Positions 35,482 to 44,784 of a DNA stretch of 64,000 nt are shown here, piece after piece. Origin of the DNA: Halodesulfovibrio aestuarii (GTDB lineage: Bacteria > Desulfobacterota > Desulfovibrionia > Desulfovibrionales > Desulfovibrionaceae); the NCBI RefSeq assembly GCF_050571805.1, contig NZ_CP192219.1; one strand, 5' to 3'. The notes under the pieces were generated by a model. That model saw nothing but the letters and a program-made list of their open reading frames with translations. It ran no database searches and was not told the origin of the DNA. The number at the start of each line of letters is the position of its first letter. Position 1 is the stretch's first letter. Both the position numbers and the translations under genes were made by a program.

Positions 35482-35856
35482 TTACGCCTCAGTATCTTTT
35501 TCCGGAGTACCTTCAGATTCAGGCTCAATCTCAGGCAGTTTTGCTTTTTCATCAAGAGGGTTAGTACGAAGGGCAGTTACTTCTTTTTCAAGTTTTTTCA
35601 ACTGCTTGCGTTCTTTGCGTATGGCGGAGCCAAGGCGAACGCGTTCGAGCAAGAAGAAAAAAGTAACAGCAAAGGCACCAAAAACAAAAGCACCGAGAAT
35701 AAGAAAATAAATTGGAAGTGGAATGGTTTCCCAGGATTGGAACAGCAGGTCTACTTTCAGCGTGATAGTCTGAGAAAGTTCTGCTGTATTCTGCTGGAAG
35801 AACACCATACAGAGAAAAAATACAACAACAAGCAAAAGCACCTTAATAAAACGCAT
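35482..35856 (-). CDS. lapA: LapA-like (DUF1049) membrane protein
   Basis: 124 residues: hydrophobic N-terminus (RFIKVLLLVVVFFLCMVFF), a short polar stretch (QQNTAELSQTI...), a second TM (IYFLILGAFVFGAFAVTFFF) and a cytoplasmic coiled coil (RKERKQLKKLEKEVTAL). That is the LapA/YciS arrangement, and it lies directly before the LapB-like gene as in enterobacteria. The acidic C-tail is Glu/Pro-rich. Likely anchors LapB at the membrane. Confidence 0.82.
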   Translation of the reverse strand: MRFIKVLLLVVVFFLCMVFFQQNTAELSQTITLKVDLLFQSWETIPLPIYFLILGAFVFGAFAVTFFFLLERVRLGSAIRKERKQLKKLEKEVTALRTNPLDEKAKLPEIEPESEGTPEKDTEA

Positions 35857-35876
35857 AGACTACTCCTTATTACACC

Positions 35877-36362
35877 CTATGGGAGGGCATCAAAGTTGAG
35901 TTTCAATTTGGCATAAGTACTCTGAAGATGCTCAGAGATTAGTCGGACATCGGCACACGTTGCTATAAAAGAAGAATCACCTTCCCATCGTGGAACGATG
36001 TGATAGTGAAGATGCTCATGTATGCCGGCCCCTGCGGAAGTGCCAAGATTGAGACCAATATTGATCCCAGAAGGGTTAAATGTTTTTTTAATGATCGTGG
36101 TGGATAGTTGCAGTAAGTCCATCAATTCGTGAGTCACATCAGCAGCAAGCTTTGTAATGCAGTCCGTATGTTCGTACGGCATTACCATAATGTGTCCCAC
36201 GTTATATGGATATTTATTCATGATGATGAAGTTTTTTTTGCCTCTGTAAAGAATGAGGCGTTCTTCATCTTCGTCTGTATGGTCAGGAATGCAAAATACG
36301 CATGTATCAGGTTTGGGGCCAAGAATATAGTCAATGCGCCAAGGCGCCCACATATGTTGCAT
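35877..36362 (-). CDS. HIT-family nucleotide hydrolase/transferase
   Basis: 161 residues. The catalytic motif reads HEHLHYHIVPRW, a His-x-His-x-His-x-x variant with the nucleophilic His at the third position of the triad. An N-terminal CVFC pair likely contributes a zinc site, and WAPWRIDYI at the start is typical of the AP4A-phosphorylase-like HIT branch of bacteria. Substrate (Ap4A or a nucleoside phosphate) not determinable. First gene of HIT-lapA-lapB. Confidence 0.9.
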   Translation of the reverse strand: MQHMWAPWRIDYILGPKPDTCVFCIPDHTDEDEERLILYRGKKNFIIMNKYPYNVGHIMVMPYEHTDCITKLAADVTHELMDLLQLSTTIIKKTFNPSGINIGLNLGTSAGAGIHEHLHYHIVPRWEGDSSFIATCADVRLISEHLQSTYAKLKLNFDALP

Positions 36363-36568
36363 GATATGTCCTAATTTCTTTCTGAATGAAGCTGGAAAAG
36401 TTGTCCGGCTCTTTATGAAAATTTAATAACGCCGTACAAACCTGTCATTATTATCCCTTGCCGATTTACACGGGAAGCGCAGGAAGGGCAAGATTTAGGT
36501 TGCAAAAAGAGCATGCAGATTGCTGTGTTCGTTGCACAGAATCATAAGTTTTTAACAATAACTGTCTA

Positions 36569-39241
36569 TTATTCCCTAGCTTTTAGCATGTGATATGCAA
36601 AGTCAAGCTGTTCTTGTCTTGTCTTTATTCTTTCATCGAGTTTAGCAAAAAGTGTGTGTTGGAGTACTTCTCCATAGGCAGGTCCGGGAGGAAACCCAAG
36701 TAATTGTAAATCTGCACCTGTTATATCGAGGGTTATGTTGCGTAGGTATGCAAGGAAATGCGAAATTTGCTTTTTTACTGTTTCTGATTTTGTTCGTGCC
36801 ATCATATATAACACACCTTCAAGAGGTATCGGCACAAGCAGCTTGTACAGTTGACTGTAGGCATCTGGGCGGATTTGGCCGATGAGATGGATTACGGAGT
36901 TTACGGTTTCCCGTAATGTCATAAAGTCTGAATGTTGTTTAGGAGAAAAATGCAGTCGCTCCAGAATTTCTTCTACTGCGCCAGTCTTAGCTGCAGAGGC
37001 AAGTCCAAGCATGTAGATAATCCAAGGTTCCGGGGATGGCGTTGTGTATAGCATGCGATACCATTCAACTACTTTTTCAATTTCTTTGAGTACAGCTTTT
37101 GGGGGAGGAGTCAGCTTGAGCGCAGGGTGAATTGCTTCTAATACTGCAAATTCGTGCAATCTGTTAAGAGACTGATACGGGCTTACTTCGTTAAAAATAG
37201 ATTGCAGTTCATGAAAAACTCGTGACCCGCTAAGCTTGGTAATCAGCTTAAGTTGCAACGCGTTTTTAATTAATTTCGTTGTCTGTGGCCCGATGGTAAA
37301 ATCAAAACGGGTCTCAAATCTGATTGCACGCAAGATACGGGTCGGGTCTTCTACAAAACTTAAAGAATGAAGTACGCGGATAACTTTATCGCGAATATCT
37401 TTTTGAGCGCCAAAAAAGTCGATGAGCTTGCCGAATTTGTCGTGACTTAACTGAATGGCCAGCGCATTGATGGTAAAGTCCCTGCGGTATAAGTCCATTT
37501 TTATGGAGGAGAGCTCTACCGTCGGCAAAGAAGCTGGCTGCTCATAATATTCAAGGCGCGCTGTTGCCACATCTAGTCGTTCTTCTTCTCCTGCTGCATT
37601 AGTATATATAATGATAGCGGTCTTGAATTTTGTATGCTGCCGTACACGTCCACCAAGTTTGCTAGCAAGTTTTTTTGCAAAAGAAATGCCGTCACCTTCG
37701 ACAACTAAGTCGAGATCAAGGTTCTTGCGTCCGAGTAGCAGGTCGCGCACAAAACCACCCACAACATATACTGAAACATTCAGAAGATTACCTAATTCTC
37801 CTGCCATGGTCAGTAATTCAAAGTGGTGTTTTGGCAGACGTTCTTTTAGCAGCGGAAGTACGTTGCGTTCTTTTGTTTTGTCCGTGAAGAGTTTGTCTGG
37901 CACTCGGGATGGTTCTTCAACAAGAGTGTTAATAAGGTCTGTTCGGGTAATAACTCCCATAAGACGTGTATCAATAACAACGGGGACCAGTCGCTGGCGT
38001 TTTCCAACAATAATTTCCATTACAGGATATAAGTCGTCATCCGGCTTCACTGTTTGGAATTTTCTGTTCATATAGGTACTGGCAGGGGCGTTCCCAAGCC
38101 CATGAGAGCAGGCGCGGACAGCCGTTTGGTATTCTAGGTAGCCGCTGACAATGGGGTTGCTGGTACTTTCGAGTAAAGGGATGGCCTTAAGTCCGAAACG
38201 GTTCATGATAGATTCTGCGTTGCGCATGGATATCGTTTCGTATTCATAGATAGCGGGAGCAGTCATGTGCTCACGTACGGTCTTCTCATGATGAATAGAA
38301 GAGTAGAGAAGTCCGAAAAGTTCATCCTTTACTTCAGATAATGGTTTGCTTTTTATAGAGGCCGATGCCGCAAAGTAGTGACCTCCACCTCCCATAGAAT
38401 GACAAATTTGACCGACATTTACAGAATGAATTTTGCTTCTGGCGACAACCTGCACTCGGTCGTTCATCCGACATAAGGCAAAAAGAACTTTTATTTCCTG
38501 CATCTCAATCATTTTGTGTGCGAGTAACGCAAAGTCCCGCACATAATTGGATGTGGATGTTTCCGCAATAACAACCGGAATCCCATTGATATCGTGTGTT
38601 GTTGCAGATTCCAGCAGACTGTTAAGAATGGAAATTTGTTCAACAGTCAGTTCTCGGGTGGTAAGTTCTGAAATGGTATTAATATCCATTCCTTTTGATC
38701 TTAGCCAACCTCCTGCTTTAAAGTCCTGCTCTGTTGTAGAGTTGAAGGAAAAAGATCCGGTGTCCTCATAGATGCCAAGTCCTAGCAGGGTGGCTTCTTC
38801 TGGAGTGATAGAGAGTCCCTTTTCTTTGATCATCAGAGTGATAATTGTTGTGGTAGATCCCCAGGGTTTGACTATAGAGAGGGTTGCCGGAAGGTCGTCC
38901 TCTGAATCTGGGTGATGATCGTATAGATGAATTTCCAAGCCGGCATTCTCCAGTGCCGGGAGAACATGAGTGATGCGGCTGTGCTGTCTGGTGTCTACAA
39001 CTACGAGAGTTTTTACCGTGGAAAAGTCAATTTCCTTGGCGTCCTTAAAGTTGAAGAGGTAGGTTGCACTTTCAATAAAAAAATTACGGAGATTTGCTTC
39101 TTGTGATCCCGGGAAAACTAAAACTGAATCCTCGTAGAGCTTGCTTGCGGCTACAATTGCCGCAAGGCAATCAAAGTCTGCATTCGCGTGACCAGTAATC
39201 AGAACGGGAGCCGGAATAAGGGGCTTAGATGTAGAATTCAC
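36569..39241 (-). CDS. Fusion: DHH phosphoesterase, CBS pair, and tRNA nucleotidyltransferase/poly(A) polymerase
   Basis: 890 residues. N-terminal DHH domain: VVVDTRQHSR, YDHHPDSEDD, then the DHHA1 motif GGGGHYFAAS near 290. A CBS pair follows (about 320-450). The second half is the class II nucleotidyltransferase: VYVVGGFVRDLLLGRKNLDLDLVVEG with the catalytic DLDLV aspartates, then RRDFTINALAI and FVEDPTRILRAIRFETRF. This architecture is known from A-adding tRNA nucleotidyltransferases in Deltaproteobacteria and Aquifex; E. coli Cca lacks the first two domains. The tRNA-Gln here encodes its own CCA, so the role is more likely repair or polyadenylation. Lies 2 bp after xerD. Confidence 0.88.
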   Translation of the reverse strand: MNSTSKPLIPAPVLITGHANADFDCLAAIVAASKLYEDSVLVFPGSQEANLRNFFIESATYLFNFKDAKEIDFSTVKTLVVVDTRQHSRITHVLPALENAGLEIHLYDHHPDSEDDLPATLSIVKPWGSTTTIITLMIKEKGLSITPEEATLLGLGIYEDTGSFSFNSTTEQDFKAGGWLRSKGMDINTISELTTRELTVEQISILNSLLESATTHDINGIPVVIAETSTSNYVRDFALLAHKMIEMQEIKVLFALCRMNDRVQVVARSKIHSVNVGQICHSMGGGGHYFAASASIKSKPLSEVKDELFGLLYSSIHHEKTVREHMTAPAIYEYETISMRNAESIMNRFGLKAIPLLESTSNPIVSGYLEYQTAVRACSHGLGNAPASTYMNRKFQTVKPDDDLYPVMEIIVGKRQRLVPVVIDTRLMGVITRTDLINTLVEEPSRVPDKLFTDKTKERNVLPLLKERLPKHHFELLTMAGELGNLLNVSVYVVGGFVRDLLLGRKNLDLDLVVEGDGISFAKKLASKLGGRVRQHTKFKTAIIIYTNAAGEEERLDVATARLEYYEQPASLPTVELSSIKMDLYRRDFTINALAIQLSHDKFGKLIDFFGAQKDIRDKVIRVLHSLSFVEDPTRILRAIRFETRFDFTIGPQTTKLIKNALQLKLITKLSGSRVFHELQSIFNEVSPYQSLNRLHEFAVLEAIHPALKLTPPPKAVLKEIEKVVEWYRMLYTTPSPEPWIIYMLGLASAAKTGAVEEILERLHFSPKQHSDFMTLRETVNSVIHLIGQIRPDAYSQLYKLLVPIPLEGVLYMMARTKSETVKKQISHFLAYLRNITLDITGADLQLLGFPPGPAYGEVLQHTLFAKLDERIKTRQEQLDFAYHMLKARE

Positions 39242-39243
39242 GC

Positions 39244-40161
39244 TTACATCCTTGAACGTGGGTGGAACTGTTTATGGATTTGTCTGAGTCTGTCTGCCTG
39301 AACATGGGTGTATATTTCTGTGGCAGAAATATCCGTGTGACCAAGCAGCAACTGAACTGTGCGTAAATCGGCACCGCCGTCCAGTAAGTGGGTTGCAAAC
39401 GAATGCCTAAAGGTGTGTGGAGATACATTTTTATGTACGTTCGCTTGTAGTACATAACGCTGTACCAGTTTCCAAATTGCCTGTCGGGTTAAACCCTTAC
39501 CGGACCGATTAAGGAAAACAAAATTTTCAATAGGAGCAAAAAGTGGTCGCCAGTCCCGCATGTACAGTTGTAAAATTTGTATGGCTGCATTATGCATCGG
39601 AACGATTCGATCTTTGGAACCTTTGCCATGTACTCGTAACAAACCGCTTTGCAAATCAAGATCAATAGGTTTCAGCGTTACGCATTCTGTCACACGTAGA
39701 CCGGAAGCATAGAGCAGTTCGAGAATTGCGCGGTCACGGAAGCCGAGCTTCTTCTTCATATCTGGTTGTTCAAGTATTACTTTAACTTCTTCTACTGATA
39801 ATACATCTGGAAGAGTTTTGGGAAGTTTGGGGTTTTCGAGATATTGTACTGGATTGGCATTCAGATAATTTTCATCAAAACAGTACCGGAAAAATCCGCG
39901 AAGCGCGGATAAGTGGCGGGCGAGGCTGCGGCTGTTCAATCCTCCACGACGCAAATGCATAATGTAAAGAAAGATGGATTGATCTGTAACATCTTTAATG
40001 TCGTAGCTCTTTTCATCGAGAAACAGGAGAAACCCGCGCAGATCTGTTTCATATGAAGTAAGCGTATTTTCAGACAGTCCTCGCGTGACAAGTAAAAATT
40101 GTAGGTAGCTATCAACAAAAGGGTGAGAGACCTGAAGTGTTTCATGAGATTGCGTATTCAT
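39244..40161 (-). CDS. xerD: Site-specific tyrosine recombinase XerD-like
   Basis: 305-residue phage-integrase family enzyme. SAM-like N-terminal domain (about 10-95), then a catalytic domain with the full residue set: Arg in ASGLRVTEC, Lys in HGKGSKDR, HTFRHS, LLGHTDIS and the Tyr nucleophile in EIYTHV. The length and lack of phage neighbours indicate XerC/XerD chromosome-dimer resolution rather than an integrase; XerC versus XerD is not decided. Tight spacing with both neighbours points to an operon tauE-xerD-nucleotidyltransferase. Confidence 0.93.
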   Translation of the reverse strand: MNTQSHETLQVSHPFVDSYLQFLLVTRGLSENTLTSYETDLRGFLLFLDEKSYDIKDVTDQSIFLYIMHLRRGGLNSRSLARHLSALRGFFRYCFDENYLNANPVQYLENPKLPKTLPDVLSVEEVKVILEQPDMKKKLGFRDRAILELLYASGLRVTECVTLKPIDLDLQSGLLRVHGKGSKDRIVPMHNAAIQILQLYMRDWRPLFAPIENFVFLNRSGKGLTRQAIWKLVQRYVLQANVHKNVSPHTFRHSFATHLLDGGADLRTVQLLLGHTDISATEIYTHVQADRLRQIHKQFHPRSRM

Positions 40162-40176
40162 TGTGCTTGCCTGTAA

Positions 40177-41070
40177 TTAAAAGAAATATTCAACAATATA
40201 TTTGCCCGCTGTGAACAGAATAAATGTTGTGAGAATTAATTTAAGAATATTTGCAGAAACATATTTTTGACATAACGCGCCGAAGTACATTCCTCCCACA
40301 CCGCCAATTCCGAAGAGTATGCCTAAAAGGTAATCTGGAGCAATTACTTGCGATGGATAGATATACGAAAGAGTTTGGTATATTCCAACACCGGCAATAG
40401 ATGTTACAAATGTTCCCATAAGGCATGCTCCGGCAACGGTGTAAACAGGCAGCCCGAAGAACGTAATAAAGAACGGAGCAATAATAGCTCCTCCGCCTAT
40501 ACCGTAGATTCCACCTATAATTCCTACCATAAAGGTAAGAGAAAAAATACCGATAGTGGGGGCGGTGTACGTTTCGCCTTCAAAAGAATAAGAAATGCGT
40601 TTTAGAGAAAACTCAAGGGTCGTTGTGTTTCCCATTGCATGGGGTGAGACTTTTGGTTTTAATGGTCTTCTTTTTTTATGCTGGATCGATTTCAGGAGAC
40701 GATAGCCTATGTAGAGTAATACTCCACCTACAAATAATTTAAAATCTGCTGCATTTGGGAGATACGCGATGCGAATTATAGCACCGATTATAACTCCCGG
40801 AAGAGTGCCGGCAATAACTGCCCACGTAAGTGGCCAGACCATTCTTCTTTCACGCACGTAGCGCAATACTCCGCTGGGAATAGCAACAATATTAAAAAGT
40901 TGGTTTGTTGCACTTACAGAGGGTGTGGTGTAGCCAAGGACTGACATTTGAAAGGGAAGCAGTAAAAAAGCTCCTGAAAGTCCACTCATAGACGTAAAAA
41001 ACGAGATGACAAAAGCAACTGCTGGAGGAACCAGTGGGTGAATTTCAATGCCGGCAACAGGAAACAGCAT
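40177..41070 (-). CDS. TauE/SafE family sulfite/organosulfur exporter
   Basis: 297-residue integral membrane protein with 7-8 TM helices and the family's two repeated halves: FFTSMSGLSGAFLLLPFQ near the N-terminus and GGIYGIGGGAIIAPFFI in the middle. TauE-type carriers move sulfite, sulfoacetate or similar anions. For a sulfate reducer, sulfite export is plausible but not shown. A cytoplasmic loop near 130-150 is Lys/Arg-rich. Begins 15 bp before xerD. Confidence 0.88.
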   Translation of the reverse strand: MLFPVAGIEIHPLVPPAVAFVISFFTSMSGLSGAFLLLPFQMSVLGYTTPSVSATNQLFNIVAIPSGVLRYVRERRMVWPLTWAVIAGTLPGVIIGAIIRIAYLPNAADFKLFVGGVLLYIGYRLLKSIQHKKRRPLKPKVSPHAMGNTTTLEFSLKRISYSFEGETYTAPTIGIFSLTFMVGIIGGIYGIGGGAIIAPFFITFFGLPVYTVAGACLMGTFVTSIAGVGIYQTLSYIYPSQVIAPDYLLGILFGIGGVGGMYFGALCQKYVSANILKLILTTFILFTAGKYIVEYFF

Positions 41071-41332
41071 ATGTTCTCCGCTGTTATATAATAAGGTCGT
41101 AGACGTGGGTGAGCTTGTAAAGAATTTACACTATTCTCCGATAAGAGTGCAACCTGTAGCATCTGAGATAACGGTAAGCGTATTTGTATTATGGCGCAAT
41201 CTGTGTCGAATGCAGCAGAAATGGATACATGTGTTATTCCAATGATGAAGTTATATGCAGATACTTTTCTGTATTAGTAATATTTTCAGTAATATGTGAC
41301 TTGGCATCAGTTTTTAGTAAGGAAGAAATTGT

Positions 41333-42889
41333 ATGTGGAATTTTAAAAAGATTCAATGTCTTGCAATGGGTGGGGTTCTAGTCCAATTTATATCCTGTCT
41401 TGTAGTGTATAATACAAGTGGTACAATTCCACTTTTCTTTCTTATCGCTACTCTGATGGCGGTTGCGTTATTTTTAGCAATGTATATTGCTGTGTCACAC
41501 CTGCGATCTGATAATAAGAAATTACAAGAATATATTTCAGAAATCTTGAAAGATAATTTTGATGCTCCATATCCTAAAAGAACCTCACAGGATGAGATTT
41601 GTGGATTAGTAAAACAGCTCATTGACGAACTCAAACGCGAAAAAGGCGTACTTCTTGGCGTCATTAAGGGGTTGCCAGTTCCGTACCTTCTTGTTGATGT
41701 AGACGAAAAGGCGCTTTTTACTAACCAAGAATGCTTAGATATGCTTGAAATAGATGGAGCTCCAGAAGCCCAGTATGGGAATACTCTTGGTGAAATCTTC
41801 TATAATGACAGAACTCGCGAGACCGCTGTTGGTCAGTCTATCAAAAACGGAAAAGTTTTTAAAAACCTTGAAGTGACAATTAATGGGCATAAGGGGGGGC
41901 AGTGTCATGTTCTCGCAAACGTATACCCATTGTATAATATTGATGGAAGTTGCGTTGGTGGACTTTGTTTATACCTTGATATGACGCAGCTTAAAAAACA
42001 TGAAGAAAGTTTGATGGCGCAGCATAAACTTATTGCTTCTTCAGCTGAAAAAATCTCCGTTATTACGGAAAGGCTTACTGCCTCTTGCTCTGAAATTTCT
42101 TCACAAGTTGATGAGTCCCTTAAGCTTTCTGTAACACAACAGAATGGAACGACCGATGTGGCGGCAGCTATGGAGCAAATGAATGCCTCGGTTGTGGATG
42201 TGGCTCGAAGCGCTAACGAAGCATCTGAATTGGCAGAGTCTACTCGGGGAAGTGCTACTCAGGGCGTCGAAGTTGTCCAGCAGTCTCGCAAGGTTATCAC
42301 TCGAGTGCATGAACATGCCGTTGAACTGAAAAGTGATATGCACGAACTGGGGGGCCATGCTGAATCAATTGGGGATATTATCAGCGTTATTAATGACATT
42401 GCCGACCAAACCAACTTGTTGGCATTAAATGCTGCTATTGAAGCCGCCCGTGCTGGTGAAGCCGGTAGGGGCTTTGCTGTTGTTGCTGATGAAGTACGTA
42501 AACTTGCAGAAAAAACCATGCAGGCAACTACGGAAGTTAGCAGGACGGTCGATGCTATTCAAGTTAGTGCAGAAAAATCAATTGCTTCAACAGATGCTGC
42601 ATCTGACGCGATTGATGAGAATACAAAACTTTCTGCCGATTCTGCGGAAGTTCTCGATACAATTGTTACCATGGCGAATACTACCGCGGACAGAGTTCGA
42701 GACATTGCTGCAGCGGCCGGAGAACAGTCTGCTGCAAGTGATCAGATTTCATCTGCCGCAACGCATATTAATGACCTTGCCAATGAAAATACCGCAGCCA
42801 TGAACGAATCCGCAATAGCCGTAAACGATGTGGCGCGTCTTGCATCTGAATTAACAGTGCTTGTGGCTGAATTGCGCGACATTCGTTAG
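41333..42889 (+). CDS. Methyl-accepting chemotaxis protein with PAS domain
   Basis: 518 residues. Two TM helices (about 11-28 and 32-54) are joined by only a few residues, so there is no periplasmic sensor. A PAS-like domain follows (about 100-220: LVDVDEKALFTNQECLDMLEID), then the signalling domain with the hairpin tip DQTNLLALNAAIEAARAGEAGRGF. Input is likely cytoplasmic (redox, ligand or cofactor). The C-terminus has no CheR-tether pentapeptide. SD AAGGAAG before the ATG. No che gene is adjacent. Confidence 0.92.
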   Translation: MWNFKKIQCLAMGGVLVQFISCLVVYNTSGTIPLFFLIATLMAVALFLAMYIAVSHLRSDNKKLQEYISEILKDNFDAPYPKRTSQDEICGLVKQLIDELKREKGVLLGVIKGLPVPYLLVDVDEKALFTNQECLDMLEIDGAPEAQYGNTLGEIFYNDRTRETAVGQSIKNGKVFKNLEVTINGHKGGQCHVLANVYPLYNIDGSCVGGLCLYLDMTQLKKHEESLMAQHKLIASSAEKISVITERLTASCSEISSQVDESLKLSVTQQNGTTDVAAAMEQMNASVVDVARSANEASELAESTRGSATQGVEVVQQSRKVITRVHEHAVELKSDMHELGGHAESIGDIISVINDIADQTNLLALNAAIEAARAGEAGRGFAVVADEVRKLAEKTMQATTEVSRTVDAIQVSAEKSIASTDAASDAIDENTKLSADSAEVLDTIVTMANTTADRVRDIAAAAGEQSAASDQISSAATHINDLANENTAAMNESAIAVNDVARLASELTVLVAELRDIR

Positions 42890-43040
42890 AAAGAATGAAT
42901 TTCACTACAGGTCAGGACTTGTAGAGTATGGATAAATCGTGGCTTGAGTGGATTCTCATGTACTGGTTTGTTGACCGATAATGATTCTCAAGGTATACAC
43001 ACAGTAGCTTAAAAGCTATTTTATACGACATGTAAGGAAC

Positions 43041-43067
43041 AGAGCTTATGGCAGAGCTCTTTTTTTC
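43041..43067 (+). terminator. Weak terminator or attenuator before dapL
   Basis: Stem AGAGCT/AGCTCT with an 8-nt loop followed by seven T. It is 150 bp after the chemoreceptor stop and 44 bp before dapL, so it could end the first or attenuate the second. Confidence 0.55.
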
Positions 43068-43110
43068 CCGACCGGTAACGGGATATATACCCTAAGGAGA
43101 ATGCAAAGCT

Positions 43111-44277
43111 ATGGCTGAGTTCAAGCTTGCTGACCGTTTGGCCGCAGTGCCACCGTATCTGTTCGCACAGATCGATAAAGTTAAGGCTGAAGTAGCCGCT
43201 CGTGGTGTTGATATTATTAGTCTCGGAATTGGCGATCCGGATACACCTACACCACAGTTTGTTCTTGATGCCATGCGCACAGCGCTGGATGACGCGGCAA
43301 ACCACCAGTACCCATCATACGTTGGCATGAGAGAGTATCGTACCGCAGTTTCAGACTGGTACAAAACTCGTTTCAATGTTGACCTTGATCCGGATAATGA
43401 AGTGGTAAGCCTTATTGGCTCTAAAGAAGGTATTGCACATTTCCCGCTTGCTTTCGTTAACCCGGGCGATCTCGTCCTCGTATGTACTCCTAACTATCCG
43501 GTATATGGAATTGCAACCGAGTTTGCAGGTGGTCAGGTTCAGTATGTACCGCTTTTGGAAGACAATTCCTTCCTTCCGGATCTCGATGCTATTGATGAAG
43601 CCACTTGGGAAAAAGCCAAGGCAATCTTCATTAACTATCCGAATAACCCAACTGCAGCCACTGCAGATGAAGCGTTCTATAGAAAGCTGATTGATCTGGC
43701 GAAAGCATATAATGTCATTGTTATTGCTGACGCAGCGTACACTGAGATTTACTTCGATGAGAGCAAGAAGCCTCTTTCTATTCTTGAAGTAGAGGGTGGT
43801 AGAGATGTTGCGATTGAGTTTAACTCCTTGTCCAAACCATACAACATGACCGGTTGGCGTGTTGGTATGGCCTGCGGTAACGAACAGCTTGTTCGTGGCC
43901 TTGGTAAAATTAAAGAAAATGTGGACTCCGGTATTTTTCAGGCTGTACAGATTGCAGGTATTGCCGCACTGCGTCAGGGGGAGCCTTTTGTTGCAGGTCT
44001 TCGTGACATGTACAAAGGTCGCCGTGATATCGTGGTCAATGCGCTTCATAAAGCAGGCATTAAGTGCAAAGTACCGGATGCAACCTTTTATGTTTGGTCT
44101 CATGTGCCAGACGGGTATACCTCATCTGAATTTGTTACCAAAGTTCTGGAAGAGACCGGCGTTGTTCTTACACCGGGTAATGGCTTCGGTGCTCCTGGCG
44201 AAGGGTACTTCCGTATTTCTCTTACAGTAAATGATGAGCGTCTCGAGGAGGCGGTATCACGCATTCAGAAACTGTAG
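43111..44277 (+). CDS. dapL: LL-diaminopimelate aminotransferase
   Basis: Class I PLP aminotransferase that converts tetrahydrodipicolinate directly to LL-diaminopimelate with glutamate. Family pattern GIGDPDTPTP near residue 39, INYPNNPTAA, DAAYTEIYF, and the PLP lysine in SLSKPYNMTGWRVG, followed by a phosphate-binding Arg. The SKxxxMTGWR block and GIGDPD match the DapL type seen in Desulfovibrio and plants rather than AspC. SD AAGGAG. folK overlaps its 3' end, and dapB is at 8.7 kb. Confidence 0.9.
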   Translation: MAEFKLADRLAAVPPYLFAQIDKVKAEVAARGVDIISLGIGDPDTPTPQFVLDAMRTALDDAANHQYPSYVGMREYRTAVSDWYKTRFNVDLDPDNEVVSLIGSKEGIAHFPLAFVNPGDLVLVCTPNYPVYGIATEFAGGQVQYVPLLEDNSFLPDLDAIDEATWEKAKAIFINYPNNPTAATADEAFYRKLIDLAKAYNVIVIADAAYTEIYFDESKKPLSILEVEGGRDVAIEFNSLSKPYNMTGWRVGMACGNEQLVRGLGKIKENVDSGIFQAVQIAGIAALRQGEPFVAGLRDMYKGRRDIVVNALHKAGIKCKVPDATFYVWSHVPDGYTSSEFVTKVLEETGVVLTPGNGFGAPGEGYFRISLTVNDERLEEAVSRIQKL

Positions 44278-44762
44278 TTGCATTCGTCTGCCTTGGCTCA
44301 AACATGGGCGATACAGATGCAAACCTTGCAAACGCCATTGCTGCTATTGATTCGCTTGAAGGTGTTTCAGTATCGGAAACTTCTTCAATTTTTCGTACTG
44401 AACCGCAGGAGAAAAAAGATCAGTCATGGTTTGCAAATCAGGTTGTCTCTGTTATCTGTTCAGAGTATGTAACTGCGTATAATCTTTTGAATAACCTGCT
44501 GAAAATTGAAAATACACTTGGCAGAGTACGTGATGAACGTTTCGGCCCGCGTGTAATTGATTTGGACGTACTGTTATTCGGCAATAACGTAATTGAATCG
44601 GAAGACCTTATTGTGCCGCATCCGCGAATGACGGAAAGGGCCTTTGTGCTTGTTCCGTTACAAGAGATCGCACCACAGTTACAGTTTCCAGATGGTAGAG
44701 GGCTTGAAGACGTTCTTGCTAATCTGGAGTACAGGGTAGACGCTGATCAGATCTGGCAATAA
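44256..44762 (+). CDS. folK: HPPK (2-amino-4-hydroxy-6-hydroxymethyldihydropteridine pyrophosphokinase), apparent AUC start
   Basis: Folate enzyme that pyrophosphorylates the pterin alcohol with ATP. The core is clear: VCLGSNMGD, FRTEP, NTLGRVRDERFGPRVIDLDVLLFG with the metal-binding D-x-D, and VPHPRMTERAFVLVPL. The first ATG (44304) falls inside the invariant GSNMGD motif and would delete strand 1. Upstream in frame there is no ATG, GTG or TTG before the stop at 44235. The best start is ATC 44256, four bases after GAGGAGG, giving 168 residues. It overlaps dapL by 22 bp. Confidence 0.82.
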   Translation: MTHSETVVAFVCLGSNMGDTDANLANAIAAIDSLEGVSVSETSSIFRTEPQEKKDQSWFANQVVSVICSEYVTAYNLLNNLLKIENTLGRVRDERFGPRVIDLDVLLFGNNVIESEDLIVPHPRMTERAFVLVPLQEIAPQLQFPDGRGLEDVLANLEYRVDADQIWQ

Positions 44763-44784
44763 TTTATCGTAAGGGAGAGCTCGT

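Noticed and set aside
41290..41332. Possible sigma-54 promoter before the chemoreceptor (TTGGCAT)
   Set aside because: The expected GC element 11 bp downstream is missing; nothing supports it beyond the half-match.
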